Part shown: positions 52,913-62,063 of the stretch, piece by piece
How positions within the stretch are numbered: the stretch's first letter is position 1
Layout: every line of letters begins with the position of its first letter
Source: Jilunia laotingensis
Lineage (GTDB): Bacteria > Bacteroidota > Bacteroidia > Bacteroidales > Bacteroidaceae
NCBI RefSeq assembly: GCF_014385165.1
Contig: NZ_JACRTF010000001.1
Location: 3,162,001-3,226,000, forward strand
DNA: 64,000 bases
Direction: 5' to 3'
Translations under genes and position numbers: made by a program
Notes under the pieces: generated by a model
What the model saw: the letters and a program-made list of their open reading frames with translations, nothing else
Database searches by the model: none
What the model was told of the DNA's origin: nothing

Positions 52913-55900
52913 TTATTTAACCAGTACCTTATATGTTTTGGCTACATTTTCTTTTATCACTTTTACAAAATATATACCAGTTGTTAGATTTGTATTTAGC
53001 GGGCAGACTGTTCCTAACTGATTGTAAATTGTAACGGAAGAGTATTCACCGTTTATGTAAATCTTACTTTCGTTGGCATATACAAAAACATCATTCATGA
53101 TTTCATTAGACTTAACGGACGCAAAAGGAATTTCAAGTAGGGTGATGTTACTTATCTGTAATTCGCCATAGGTTCGTTCAATATCTCCTTCATCATTTAT
53201 TTCTTCAAAAGAATTACAATAGAATCCAAGATAATAATTGTCTTTTGCGGGAACATTGAATATCACGCTATAAGTGACAAGTTCCTTGTTACCTCCACCG
53301 ATACTATCGATTACTGCTACCGGAACAGTTTGTGATTCGGGAGTTCTGTCTTGTCCGACAGTGATTTGTAAACGTTCTAAAATTTTGGGACCGAGGAGTC
53401 CTGAGCGTGCTTTGAAAGATAGTACATAAGACTTATCGTTTTTGAATTGGATCAATGGCGAATAAGCCCAACTATTACATTCTTTTTCCCACTGGTGAAT
53501 TAATCCACAATAATTTTCTCCCATTCCAAAATAACCGACAATCCATGAGCCGTTTAAAGTCCAAAGTCCGGCTTCGGCATCATTCATAAAGTCACAAGAA
53601 TAAGGGGGAGTGAAAGGATTACCTGCTGTTGCTGAATTGGATATACCTACGCCACCTTCACCTTTTGTGGAATATGCAGTTACTTCATAGGTGTAATAAT
53701 TCATCATAGGTACTTCATCTGTAATGCTGTTTCCCTTATAATCGATCTTTATAGTTTTGTTATCCGGCTGTCTTATTATCTTGTATTTTAAGTTTTCCGG
53801 ATTGAACCAACCGGTATTTAAACCGATGGTAGGTGCTTCCCAAGTGATGGCTGCATGGGCACCGTCAACGGTAAGTGTCACATTGGTTGGAGCAGCAGGA
53901 ACGTCTTCACCGATGTATTTGAAAATGGCTGAAGGTTCGCTTGCTTCTTCACCGTTGTAAATCCTTACAACATAATTATGGAAGCCGATAGTCGGTTCAT
54001 CCGTATATGTATTTTGTTTACCGGGAGTTTGTTCTTCCGTTAATGTGGCTATAACAGCTCCGTCACGTGAAATTTCAATTTTTGTTATTGCAGTCAAATC
54101 CTCATTGCCGTTGTTTTTTGTCGGATTTGTCCATGATAACAGGGCTGTTAATGCACCATTATCACCAGGTGTTACAGTGAAGTCGGTTACTTTGGCCGGA
54201 ATTGAAGCTGAATGTTCAAATGGAATGTATAAGCCGCAAAGTTTATCTCTTCCTGGGAAGATTCTGGTATCTGTCACTTTCTTTGAAGCATAATCAAATT
54301 GCGACATGGCTGCTTTGGAAGCTTCTCGTGTTTCTTTGTTTGCTTGCGTGAAGTAAGTACAATATAAAGCTTCTGTTGCATGATCGAATTCCATGGATGC
54401 CGGGAAAGTCGGTTCGACGATGATTCCGGTTTCCATGACGGTTTCGTATGCGCCTGTCAATTTGTTTAGTTTCCGTAATTCGCCTTGTTGAGTGAGGGCA
54501 TAAAGTTGTCCGTCCATCGTGCAAGCAATACCACGATATTCCGTATCTAATTTGGCTATGGCTTTCAACTCATACGACTCCATATCCATGGAGTAAAGTT
54601 TGCAATAGGTGTTGAGTAATGAACCGACAAATTGTGGATCTGGCTCACCTTCCATTGATATGGCATACATGGTGGCTGTGGAATAATCATAAGTAATGTC
54701 CCATAATAGTGGCTCATTCTCCATGCTTTTAATATTGGCCATTGTGCCATTTTCCAAATTTACTGTAGCCAGATCGGTAGTTTTAGCTCCATAGCCATAA
54801 GGAGTGGTCTTGACTGCATAATAGATACCATTGGCTCCCGTTGCAGCAGCGATGCTTTCTGTATTGAATTTGCCGATTGGGGTCACTGATACTAGATTGG
54901 CGGGATCAAAAGTAACGAATCCGTTATCTTCATCATGTGTATTGCTGAACATACTGAATGCATACCATGTTGCGGTGGGCTTGGCATCTATTGTCGGAAA
55001 ATAAAGACCTATGACCTGTTCACCGTTTTTGAAAGTATTGTTGTTTGATATTTTTCCGGTAGCGGGATCGATAGTTGCCATATGCCCTTTTCCGTCTTTA
55101 TCCGTATAACTCCAATAAAGTGTCAGTGTTGATAGGTCGAATTCCATGTCCATTGGTGAGGTGGCATTATAAAGGCTGGAATCAATTGATGAAATTTTTT
55201 CTTTCATACCTCCTTTGACATATATGATACAGAATTCTCCGCCTTCTGTTATACCCATTGCTTGACCGCTTGGAAGGATTGCCATTGCAAGATATTTATC
55301 ATCGAAATTAATTTTATTGATAGCAACCCCGGTCTCGAGATTGAAAGAATATAAGTAACTTCCCTTATTTATATTTTCTTCTTTTGAAGAATCGGCTATT
55401 CCGTAAAGGGTCTTGTTCATGGGGTCATAAGCCATATCTTTAAAAGTAAGATCTGAAATTTTCGTGTTACCGGTTCCTACGCGAGAATAGTTTCCTCCGT
55501 TTTTATCCATTCTGTAGAGGAAGAATCCTTCTGCATCCTGACCAATAAAATAAATGCTGTCTTTATCGTTTACATATGAGGCTGCTTGGGGGATATTCAG
55601 TAAAGCATATTGCTGGACTGATTTAGTTCCGTCTTGAACGGCATTGGCGTTGAATGAACGGAATTCTGCCTTATTGGCGGAAAATGGAGTCGGCTTATCA
55701 GCTTCTTCTGTAAGTGAAAATCCGAATGCTTCTCTTGTATTGAGATCTGGATCTGGTTTCGGATCAGGCTTTCCGCTGTTTACTTCTGCAAAACAAAGAC
55801 CAATAATTTCTTCTCCATTAGGGAGTGTTTTCTTATCGCTTATTTCTCCTGTTGCAGGATCGAGCTTATAAAGAAATGACTCGTATGAACCCCCATCAGT

Positions 55901-56560
55901 ATATATCCAATATAGAGTATTTGTTTCTGTGTCGAAATCCAATGATTGATTTAAACTCCCGTCTTCTAATGAAGTTAGTGAATCTTTAATGGGAGTTTCA
56001 GTTGCATTTTCTCCTTCCAAATTGATTTTAATGAATTTTCCTAACCAGGTTATTCCATACAATTGCCCGTCAGGTGAGCATGCCATTGAATGATATTTAT
56101 TATTTAAGGTTGCTTTTTTCGTAAGAATTCCACTTGTCAAATCTACTGTATAAAGGTCACTTGTAGAAAATGACGGTGATATTGCATACATTGTATGGGT
56201 CTTGATATCATAAGTCATATCAACGAAACTGGTGACGGTGAGTGGATCGCCTATCTTTTCATATTCTTTATCTCCAAGCAGGCTGACTTTTTGAAGATAA
56301 GTCTTACGTGCTGCATCTTGAGCTATCAAATAGTAGGTGTCTTCGGCATAAGCCGCAGCCATAGGTTTAAATCCTTGAAAATCTTGGATTTTCGTAACTC
56401 CGTCTTCGGCTAGATTGATATTGAAAGAACAAAGAAATTTGTCGCCTGATCCGTATGAGTCATCAATAACAAATCCATATGCTAATCTCTCGGCATATGC
56501 GTTTGAACAAAATAAAATACTCAATAAAATGCTCAAAAGGATGAAATAATGTTTTTTCAT
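52913..56560 (-). CDS. Very large secreted triple-repeat propeller protein with T9SS-type C-terminus
   Basis: 1215 residues. Signal peptide 1 to about 23 (KKHYFILLSILLSILFCSNA). Three successive units of about 240-270 residues (about 24-265, 280-530, 535-805), each starting like AYGFVIDD / AFGFSLTE / WYAFSMFS and containing TLYWIYTDGG- or TLYWSYTDKD-like blades and an L-Y-G-I-(A/T)-(D/W) motif. Each looks like a propeller. Then two fibronectin-III-like domains (about 810-1000), a beta-sandwich like carbohydrate/anchor domains (about 1005-1130) and a T9SS sorting tail (VTIYNQLGTVCPLNTNLTTG; YFVKVIKENVAKTYKVLVK). Second gene of the unit starting at 57914, 28 nt after it. Confidence 0.82.
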   Translation of the reverse strand: MKKHYFILLSILLSILFCSNAYAERLAYGFVIDDSYGSGDKFLCSFNINLAEDGVTKIQDFQGFKPMAAAYAEDTYYLIAQDAARKTYLQKVSLLGDKEYEKIGDPLTVTSFVDMTYDIKTHTMYAISPSFSTSDLYTVDLTSGILTKKATLNNKYHSMACSPDGQLYGITWLGKFIKINLEGENATETPIKDSLTSLEDGSLNQSLDFDTETNTLYWIYTDGGSYESFLYKLDPATGEISDKKTLPNGEEIIGLCFAEVNSGKPDPKPDPDLNTREAFGFSLTEEADKPTPFSANKAEFRSFNANAVQDGTKSVQQYALLNIPQAASYVNDKDSIYFIGQDAEGFFLYRMDKNGGNYSRVGTGNTKISDLTFKDMAYDPMNKTLYGIADSSKEENINKGSYLYSFNLETGVAINKINFDDKYLAMAILPSGQAMGITEGGEFCIIYVKGGMKEKISSIDSSLYNATSPMDMEFDLSTLTLYWSYTDKDGKGHMATIDPATGKISNNNTFKNGEQVIGLYFPTIDAKPTATWYAFSMFSNTHDEDNGFVTFDPANLVSVTPIGKFNTESIAAATGANGIYYAVKTTPYGYGAKTTDLATVNLENGTMANIKSMENEPLLWDITYDYSTATMYAISMEGEPDPQFVGSLLNTYCKLYSMDMESYELKAIAKLDTEYRGIACTMDGQLYALTQQGELRKLNKLTGAYETVMETGIIVEPTFPASMEFDHATEALYCTYFTQANKETREASKAAMSQFDYASKKVTDTRIFPGRDKLCGLYIPFEHSASIPAKVTDFTVTPGDNGALTALLSWTNPTKNNGNEDLTAITKIEISRDGAVIATLTEEQTPGKQNTYTDEPTIGFHNYVVRIYNGEEASEPSAIFKYIGEDVPAAPTNVTLTVDGAHAAITWEAPTIGLNTGWFNPENLKYKIIRQPDNKTIKIDYKGNSITDEVPMMNYYTYEVTAYSTKGEGGVGISNSATAGNPFTPPYSCDFMNDAEAGLWTLNGSWIVGYFGMGENYCGLIHQWEKECNSWAYSPLIQFKNDKSYVLSFKARSGLLGPKILERLQITVGQDRTPESQTVPVAVIDSIGGGNKELVTYSVIFNVPAKDNYYLGFYCNSFEEINDEGDIERTYGELQISNITLLEIPFASVKSNEIMNDVFVYANESKIYINGEYSSVTIYNQLGTVCPLNTNLTTGIYFVKVIKENVAKTYKVLVK

Positions 56561-56588
56561 GTGCGTATTTTTTAGATTGATAAAATAT

Positions 56589-57914
56589 TTAGTTTGTAAT
56601 AGCTATTTTGAAAGTACGGACATTTTTTCCTTTCATTATTTTAATAAAGTAGATGCCGTTTGACAAATTAGAAGTGTCCATATAATCTTTCGCGTGTTTG
56701 TCGGTAAGTATGCAACTGCCGGTGTTGTTATACAGACTTGCGGAAGTATATTCACCCTGAATATGTAAGAGATGAGAAGTGGCATCATATGTTACATTTA
56801 TGTCCAAGTCTGCTTTAGCTGTAGCAATTGATGTAATCTCAGGAAGTTTTGATTCATCCAAAACGATAATCCAAGGTTCGCGAGCTTCATCATAATAACC
56901 TATTCCACAAATGACATTACCATCTGCTGAGATCGAGCTGATACTCCAGAAAGAGTCATTAGGAGCTTCTATATTATAAGTTTCTTTCATCCATGTATCA
57001 AAGTCATGATAGACTCCGTCAAAAATAATGAAAGGATGCCGATCTATTGTCATTTGATCGGAAAGTTCTACAAAACCGACAGCTATTTTACCATCATTAG
57101 TGATACCTGTTACATAGCCCATTTTAGTCTCTTTCGGACAATCTACCATTATGAGACCATCTTCTTCAGACCAAAGGTAGGGCTTAGATGCCGGACTTAC
57201 CATGCCTTTCCCACAACTGCCCCCAATGAATTTTCCATTTGCGGATACAACCATTCCTGAACCGTTAAAATTCAAAGTATCTATCTTTTCTTCATTCATC
57301 CAGATTATGTTTTTTCCATACATTGAACCATCATACCAACCGCATGCTACATTGCCATCATCGGACATGTATGTTAAACCGGCACCCTGTTTAGCATCAT
57401 ATATAGGTAATTTTTTTATAATTTTCCCATCTTCTCCCCAGATAACAGGTTCATACTTTGTCATGGAAACAGTCCCGGTTTGTGCATCATAAAAGGGAAT
57501 AGTCCCACCCATAAGTTTTCCGTCTCCGGATATAACGTTAATACCACCATCCCATCCATCTCCATTCAGAGCCAGAGGACGTTCTACTGCCATCCATTTT
57601 CCTTCTTTATAGACTCCGGGTACAATACATTCAACGTCCGGATCATAGAATTTTCCCACTATTATTTTTCCATTATCACTCACGTCTTTTACATCATTGT
57701 ATGGTGAATCGGATATGACTTTAGTCTCTCCTGTTTTTGTGTCGACTAAATATGCTTTTGTATATGCCGGATTAGTACCTACGACAAATCTGCCGTTGTT
57801 GGATACTGTTTTATACCAAGAGCCAGCATAAATTTCATCATAAATCACTTTCGGTTGTGCTAGTAAACCAAGCGGAAGTGCCAAAGAGAAAAGTAATAAT
57901 AATTGTTTTTTCAT
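56589..57914 (-). CDS. Secreted HAF-like repeat protein with T9SS-type C-terminus
   Basis: 441 residues. Signal peptide 1 to about 19 (KKQLLLLFSLALPLGLLA). Repeated S-(N/G/D)-(D/N)-G-(K/N)-x-x-x-G units: VSNNGRFVVG, VSDNGKIIVG, ISGDGKLMGG, MSDDGNVACG, VSANGKFIGG, ITNDGKIAVG, ISADGNVICG, a propeller-like fold. About 80 C-terminal residues (VTYDATSHLLHIQGEYTSAS; GIYFIKIMKGKNVRTFKIAI) form the sorting domain. Similar in plan to the first part of the protein at 11848. First gene of the unit; -7 box at 57952-57959. Confidence 0.82.
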   Translation of the reverse strand: MKKQLLLLFSLALPLGLLAQPKVIYDEIYAGSWYKTVSNNGRFVVGTNPAYTKAYLVDTKTGETKVISDSPYNDVKDVSDNGKIIVGKFYDPDVECIVPGVYKEGKWMAVERPLALNGDGWDGGINVISGDGKLMGGTIPFYDAQTGTVSMTKYEPVIWGEDGKIIKKLPIYDAKQGAGLTYMSDDGNVACGWYDGSMYGKNIIWMNEEKIDTLNFNGSGMVVSANGKFIGGSCGKGMVSPASKPYLWSEEDGLIMVDCPKETKMGYVTGITNDGKIAVGFVELSDQMTIDRHPFIIFDGVYHDFDTWMKETYNIEAPNDSFWSISSISADGNVICGIGYYDEAREPWIIVLDESKLPEITSIATAKADLDINVTYDATSHLLHIQGEYTSASLYNNTGSCILTDKHAKDYMDTSNLSNGIYFIKIMKGKNVRTFKIAITN

Positions 57915-57951
57915 ACTCGTTATATTTATTTTTTATTAGAAATGGTAATCG

Positions 57952-57959
57952 CAAAGTTA
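57952..57959 (-). promoter_or_regulatory. -7 box of the secreted-protein operon
   Basis: Forward CAAAGTTA (minus TAACTTTG) matches TAnnTTTG 37 nt before the start at 57914. No clear -33. The remaining part of the 272-nt divergent gap is AT-rich with no gene. Confidence 0.5.
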
Positions 57960-58137
57960 GGGATCGGCATAAAATAGAGACACTTTTGTTGCCTTGAATT
58001 TGCACTAAATCATGATATAGAAAGTAAAATATAGAAGATGTTTCGTTATAATCTTATTATATCTTGTTGACTATAACTAATAGCAATATTTGAGATAATA
58101 ATATAATTTTAATATCGTAGTTTTAAATCAAAAGTTA

Positions 58138-58145
58138 TATTTTTG
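58138..58145 (+). promoter_or_regulatory. -7 box of the TPR/AraC regulator gene
   Basis: TATTTTTG matches TAnnTTTG 41 nt before the start at 58187; a TTTT around 58120 may serve as a weak -33. Confidence 0.45.
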
Positions 58146-58186
58146 TATCTAATCTGAAATATCGAAAACTTAATATTCATTCTGTT

Positions 58187-59881
58187 ATGCGTAAATATTT
58201 GCTCTTATGTTTGGTTGCATTATTGGGAATTATCATTTTGTATGTATTTGTGAATTACAGAACTGGTTATAGTCGATTATATAAGTATTTCGAGAATTTG
58301 CATGATGTTGCATTGGTTGAAATGGGAAATTCGTATTATAAACGAAATTCTTTAGACAGTGCGATGATTCTTTATTCTATTGTTTGCAGTAAGTATAACT
58401 CTGGGTTGCCTGATGAAATGAAACGTTTATATGCCCATAGTTTTAATCGATGTGGTTCAATATATTTGCGTTATAACAACTATACAAAAGGTCTTAGAAT
58501 GTTTCTTAATTCTTTGGATATTTGTGAGGAAACAGACGATCAGGAATATACTTCTAAAATATATAATAACATTGCTAATGTATACTATTTGTTTAAGGAT
58601 TATGAGACATCCAGTAAGTTTTGTGAAAAAGCTTACGAACTTGGAGTGAAGAATCACGATAAGGAGATGCAAAATATTGCATTGAAGAATCAAATCGGAC
58701 TTGACTGTTTTTTGGGAGATTACGAAAAGGTACAGGAGCATTTGAAATTATTTAATCGCTTACAAACAAATGATATATATACCTTTCATTATTATCAATG
58801 TATAAGTAATGGTGCAATTAACCTGAAACAACAAAAATTTAGTGAAGCATTGGTTGATTTTCATACATCCTCTTTTTACGCTGATAGTTGCGCTACACCC
58901 AAAAGAATGAAATATGCGTCTTTATCCAATTTATCAAAGACTTTTTTATATATGCAACGTTCAGATTCAGCTATTTATTATTTAAAAAAAGCGGAGGAAA
59001 TAGCCTCTTCTAATGATCAGTATTTGAATCTGTTAGTTGAATGTTATGATGATTTTGCGGAGATTTATAAGAATACCAATAATGCTTCTCTGTATTTGGA
59101 GTATAAAAAACGTTTTCTCAATGTAGCCGATTCGATATTGAATATGCAGAAATTCAGTCGGATTAAGGATATGCAGTTCTTTCATGAAATGGATAAGGTT
59201 GAAAAGCGAGTTTATTATTTGAATGAAATGCAATCTTTAAAAGATGAACAGATCAAGTTCCAACAATTTGTTTTAATGACGGTTGCATGTGCTTTCGTCA
59301 TTATTTTATTGCTTTCTGTGATACTCAGCATACAGAATAAAAAACTAAAAAAGGCGAATAACGAATTGTTTAATAGAAATATAGAGATGCTGAAATTTGA
59401 TGATGAAGAAAAAAAGAAGCGTTGGCAGGCATGTAATGAGAATGAAGGGGAGGAGGATTCTCCTGAAATCATTCAGAAAGTGAAATATCAAGGCAGCGTG
59501 ATTAGTGACGAAGAAAAGAGACAGTTGCAAGAAGCTATACAAAATGTGATGGATAATACATTGGAATATTGTTCTGTAGATTTCAATTTGGATAAAATGG
59601 CATCATTGGTAAACTCTCGTACCAAATATGTTTCTCAAGTGATTAATGAATGTTATGGAAAAAATTTTAATATATTTATTAATGAGTATCGTATAAAAGA
59701 GGCTTGCCGGAAATTGATTGACGTAGATAATTATGGTAGTTATACGATTGCTCATATAGCTGAAAGTGTGGGCTTTAAATCGAATGCCAATTTTAATGTG
59801 ACATTCAAAAAGATGACAGGTATTACACCGTCTATGTATCAGTCCATAGCCAAAAAACGTAAGAATCAACCGGAAGCATAA
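58187..59881 (+). CDS. TPR-containing membrane regulator with AraC-type DNA-binding domain
   Basis: 564 residues. N-terminal helix 4-23, periplasmic tetratricopeptide repeats (about 40-310, including ALVEMGNSYYKRNSLDSAMI, SKIYNNIANVYYLFKDYETS and SDSAIYYLKKAEEIASSNDQ), a second helix about 358-380 (LMTVACAFVIILLLSVILSI), a coiled coil, and a cytoplasmic AraC helix-turn-helix (about 460-555, with HIAESVGFKSNANFNVTFKK and MTGITPSMYQS). A one-piece sensor/regulator common in Bacteroides. Lies alone on the plus strand among minus-strand secreted-protein genes, which are its likely targets (inference). Confidence 0.85.
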   Translation: MRKYLLLCLVALLGIIILYVFVNYRTGYSRLYKYFENLHDVALVEMGNSYYKRNSLDSAMILYSIVCSKYNSGLPDEMKRLYAHSFNRCGSIYLRYNNYTKGLRMFLNSLDICEETDDQEYTSKIYNNIANVYYLFKDYETSSKFCEKAYELGVKNHDKEMQNIALKNQIGLDCFLGDYEKVQEHLKLFNRLQTNDIYTFHYYQCISNGAINLKQQKFSEALVDFHTSSFYADSCATPKRMKYASLSNLSKTFLYMQRSDSAIYYLKKAEEIASSNDQYLNLLVECYDDFAEIYKNTNNASLYLEYKKRFLNVADSILNMQKFSRIKDMQFFHEMDKVEKRVYYLNEMQSLKDEQIKFQQFVLMTVACAFVIILLLSVILSIQNKKLKKANNELFNRNIEMLKFDDEEKKKRWQACNENEGEEDSPEIIQKVKYQGSVISDEEKRQLQEAIQNVMDNTLEYCSVDFNLDKMASLVNSRTKYVSQVINECYGKNFNIFINEYRIKEACRKLIDVDNYGSYTIAHIAESVGFKSNANFNVTFKKMTGITPSMYQSIAKKRKNQPEA

Positions 59882-59923
59882 ATTGATATATTCCTAACCA
59901 GGAAACGGTAAGTTGTACCTTTT

Positions 59924-61792
59924 TTAGTTGTTTAAGATGATCTTATAAGTTTTATTTTCTCTTTGTTTTTGTATTTGGAGGAGGTAAACTCCTTTGGGCA
60001 AAGTTTCAGTTGATATATGTTGTATTGGTTTTGAACTTTGCTTCAGGCAGGTTCCGGATAAATTGAATAATTTGAAACTATCATAGTCTCCTTGGATGCT
60101 GATTGCTTTTCCGGAGTTAATTACTGAAAACGGTATAGTTGTATGTTGCTGGATGGCTGATGAATTACCCGTTAATTTGGCTTGTGCAGTATTGTAAATG
60201 GAGCAATTGTTTACATCATTAGGGTTATAATTGGACACAAAAGCAATTGCATACATTTCGTCACAATTCATGGATTCATTGATAGTGGTGTGATAATCGG
60301 CTGTAAAACCTTTATTGAGATTGACAGACTCTCCCCATGTATCGGTCAGCACTTCACGAAGGACGTGCTGGTGATAATAGGCTTTACCTGCTGAGCCGGA
60401 TTGGGTATTGGTATAAATGTTATTTTCAGTGAGGAAAACGAATAGCTTACTGTTATTTCCGGTTAATGGCAGAAGTCGTTTGCCTTGTACATGAAATGTG
60501 GCGTTTCGGTTTACCGCATCATATTCTACGGACAAGGTAATTGTTGCGAAAGCCGGTATGTCCAATGCATTCTCCACTAATTCTGTAGTAAGCTTTGTGG
60601 CACTGAAGACTGGAGAGTTGCTTGATAAACTGCTATTGTAGGAAGATTGGTTATGACGGTCGAGCATAATGGAAGGGGCAGAAGTCGTACCGTTGTAGAA
60701 CCATTCATAGTCGAGGCTTTCCTGGATGCTGTATTTGTCCGATCCGAATCCGGCATGATGCTCTACGGTTACAATTTGCGGATTATCATTAATGACGGAT
60801 TCCAAATGGTTATGGCCTTCCGGACAATTGGGACATCGTTCGGTTGAAAATATTTCCAGTAATACATTTCGTGGAGTAAATGAATCCACGCATCCTACTG
60901 TATAAACGGATGAAACATTGTCGGACGGATATATATCTTTTTGACCGTTGAGCTCATCAACGGATATTTCTACAATAAATTCCCCCACATTCGGAAATGA
61001 AAGATGTTGTGTCTGAAATTGGTACGAGCTTTCATAGGGGATATTAACATCATGAATAGTCTCTGCCATCCAATTTCCGTTGTCTAGCCGATAATTTACG
61101 TTGAAACTGTTAATTGTTGCTGTTCCCATATTGGTAAATTCCCCTGAAAGGGTCATGTTCTTGCCAAGTTCTGCATAAGTCAGGAGTTCCGTTTGATTTA
61201 ATGTGATATTATATTTGGGTAATTGTTCGCCTTTTACAATACCCTGAATGGCTAATGCCGAATTGTTTTGTGCTTGTATCCATTTGCCATTTTGATAACA
61301 CCAATCCATGGAGGTATCATTATTAGGAGTTAATCTGCTTATACCGCTTTTATTCGAGGCATAATATTCATAACCGATATAAACATCCTCTCCATCCATA
61401 TGGAATGGGGTTGTGAGTGGGATGTGATTCCACATAGAGACAATGTTTGTTACGGTTTGTTCATAATCATAGGGCTTGTTTAAGTCTTTTGTTATAAAGA
61501 CTTTCAGTCCGTTATCTGAGAAATAGACATTTTGGGCAATGGCGAATTTAATAATGGAGATATAGTTCCCTTTGCATGGAATCATTTGTGATGCTGGAAT
61601 ATGAATGGCTACGGCACGTTTTAAGTTATTACTTTGGTCAGGGTTGGGTGAACTGTCATATCCTTCCAATATATCATCCGAATGTCCTAACCTGATAAAA
61701 TCGGAAAATTCTTCAGTGGCATATAAAGAGATGACAAAAGGAACAACCAACAAAAGCAACGTTGCAAACCGGAACATCATGTGATTTTTCAT
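59924..61792 (-). CDS. Omp28-like secreted protein with T9SS-type C-terminus
   Basis: 622 residues. Signal peptide about 1-25 (FATLLLLVVPFVISLYA). Residues about 26-190 are a beta-rich, choice-of-anchor-like part; a CARDB-like strand region (about 195-300) follows. The Omp28 core (about 308-540) opens LLEIFSTERCPNCPEGHNHL with a thioredoxin-like CPNC (Cys320/Cys323), then TVEHHAGFGSDKYSI. The tail FKLFNLSGTCLKQSS to KTYKIILNN is the sorting domain. Convergent with the regulator gene. Role of the CPNC pair is not known. Confidence 0.85.
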   Translation of the reverse strand: MKNHMMFRFATLLLLVVPFVISLYATEEFSDFIRLGHSDDILEGYDSSPNPDQSNNLKRAVAIHIPASQMIPCKGNYISIIKFAIAQNVYFSDNGLKVFITKDLNKPYDYEQTVTNIVSMWNHIPLTTPFHMDGEDVYIGYEYYASNKSGISRLTPNNDTSMDWCYQNGKWIQAQNNSALAIQGIVKGEQLPKYNITLNQTELLTYAELGKNMTLSGEFTNMGTATINSFNVNYRLDNGNWMAETIHDVNIPYESSYQFQTQHLSFPNVGEFIVEISVDELNGQKDIYPSDNVSSVYTVGCVDSFTPRNVLLEIFSTERCPNCPEGHNHLESVINDNPQIVTVEHHAGFGSDKYSIQESLDYEWFYNGTTSAPSIMLDRHNQSSYNSSLSSNSPVFSATKLTTELVENALDIPAFATITLSVEYDAVNRNATFHVQGKRLLPLTGNNSKLFVFLTENNIYTNTQSGSAGKAYYHQHVLREVLTDTWGESVNLNKGFTADYHTTINESMNCDEMYAIAFVSNYNPNDVNNCSIYNTAQAKLTGNSSAIQQHTTIPFSVINSGKAISIQGDYDSFKLFNLSGTCLKQSSKPIQHISTETLPKGVYLLQIQKQRENKTYKIILNN

Positions 61793-61818
61793 ATTGGATT
61801 GATAAATAATGATTTTTG

Positions 61819-61826
61819 CAAATATA
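61819..61826 (-). promoter_or_regulatory. -7 box of the Omp28-like gene
   Basis: Forward CAAATATA (minus TATATTTG), 27 nt before the start at 61792. No clear -33 TTTG. Confidence 0.45.
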
Positions 61827-61999
61827 TGAATCAGTATCAGTTCCTTTGCTTTTAAATCTTTCTTATTTACTCTAGATCATGATTTAGAAAATGAAAATGC
61901 TAATCAGTTATACTTAAGAAATGGGATGATAATGCCGTGATGCAATACTAGGTTGAAGTTTACTTTAATGTTGGGTGAATATAAAATTTTAAATCGATA

Positions 62000-62043
62000 A
62001 ACTTCAGCCTCAGAAAAACGAAAACTTTTCTGAGGCTGAAGTT
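62000..62043 (-). terminator. Terminator of the window-edge secreted-protein gene
   Basis: AACTTCAGCCTCAGAAAA (62000-62017) and TTTTCTGAGGCTGAAGTT (62026-62043), an 18-bp perfect stem with an 8-nt loop, 20 nt after the stop. The rest of 61827-61999 shows no gene. Confidence 0.8.
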
Positions 62044-62063
62044 AAATGTGATAATTGAATCAA

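Noticed and set aside
58457..59869. Minus-strand ORFs under the TPR/AraC regulator
   Set aside because: AT-rich antisense frames with no domain likeness; the plus-strand protein explains the sequence.
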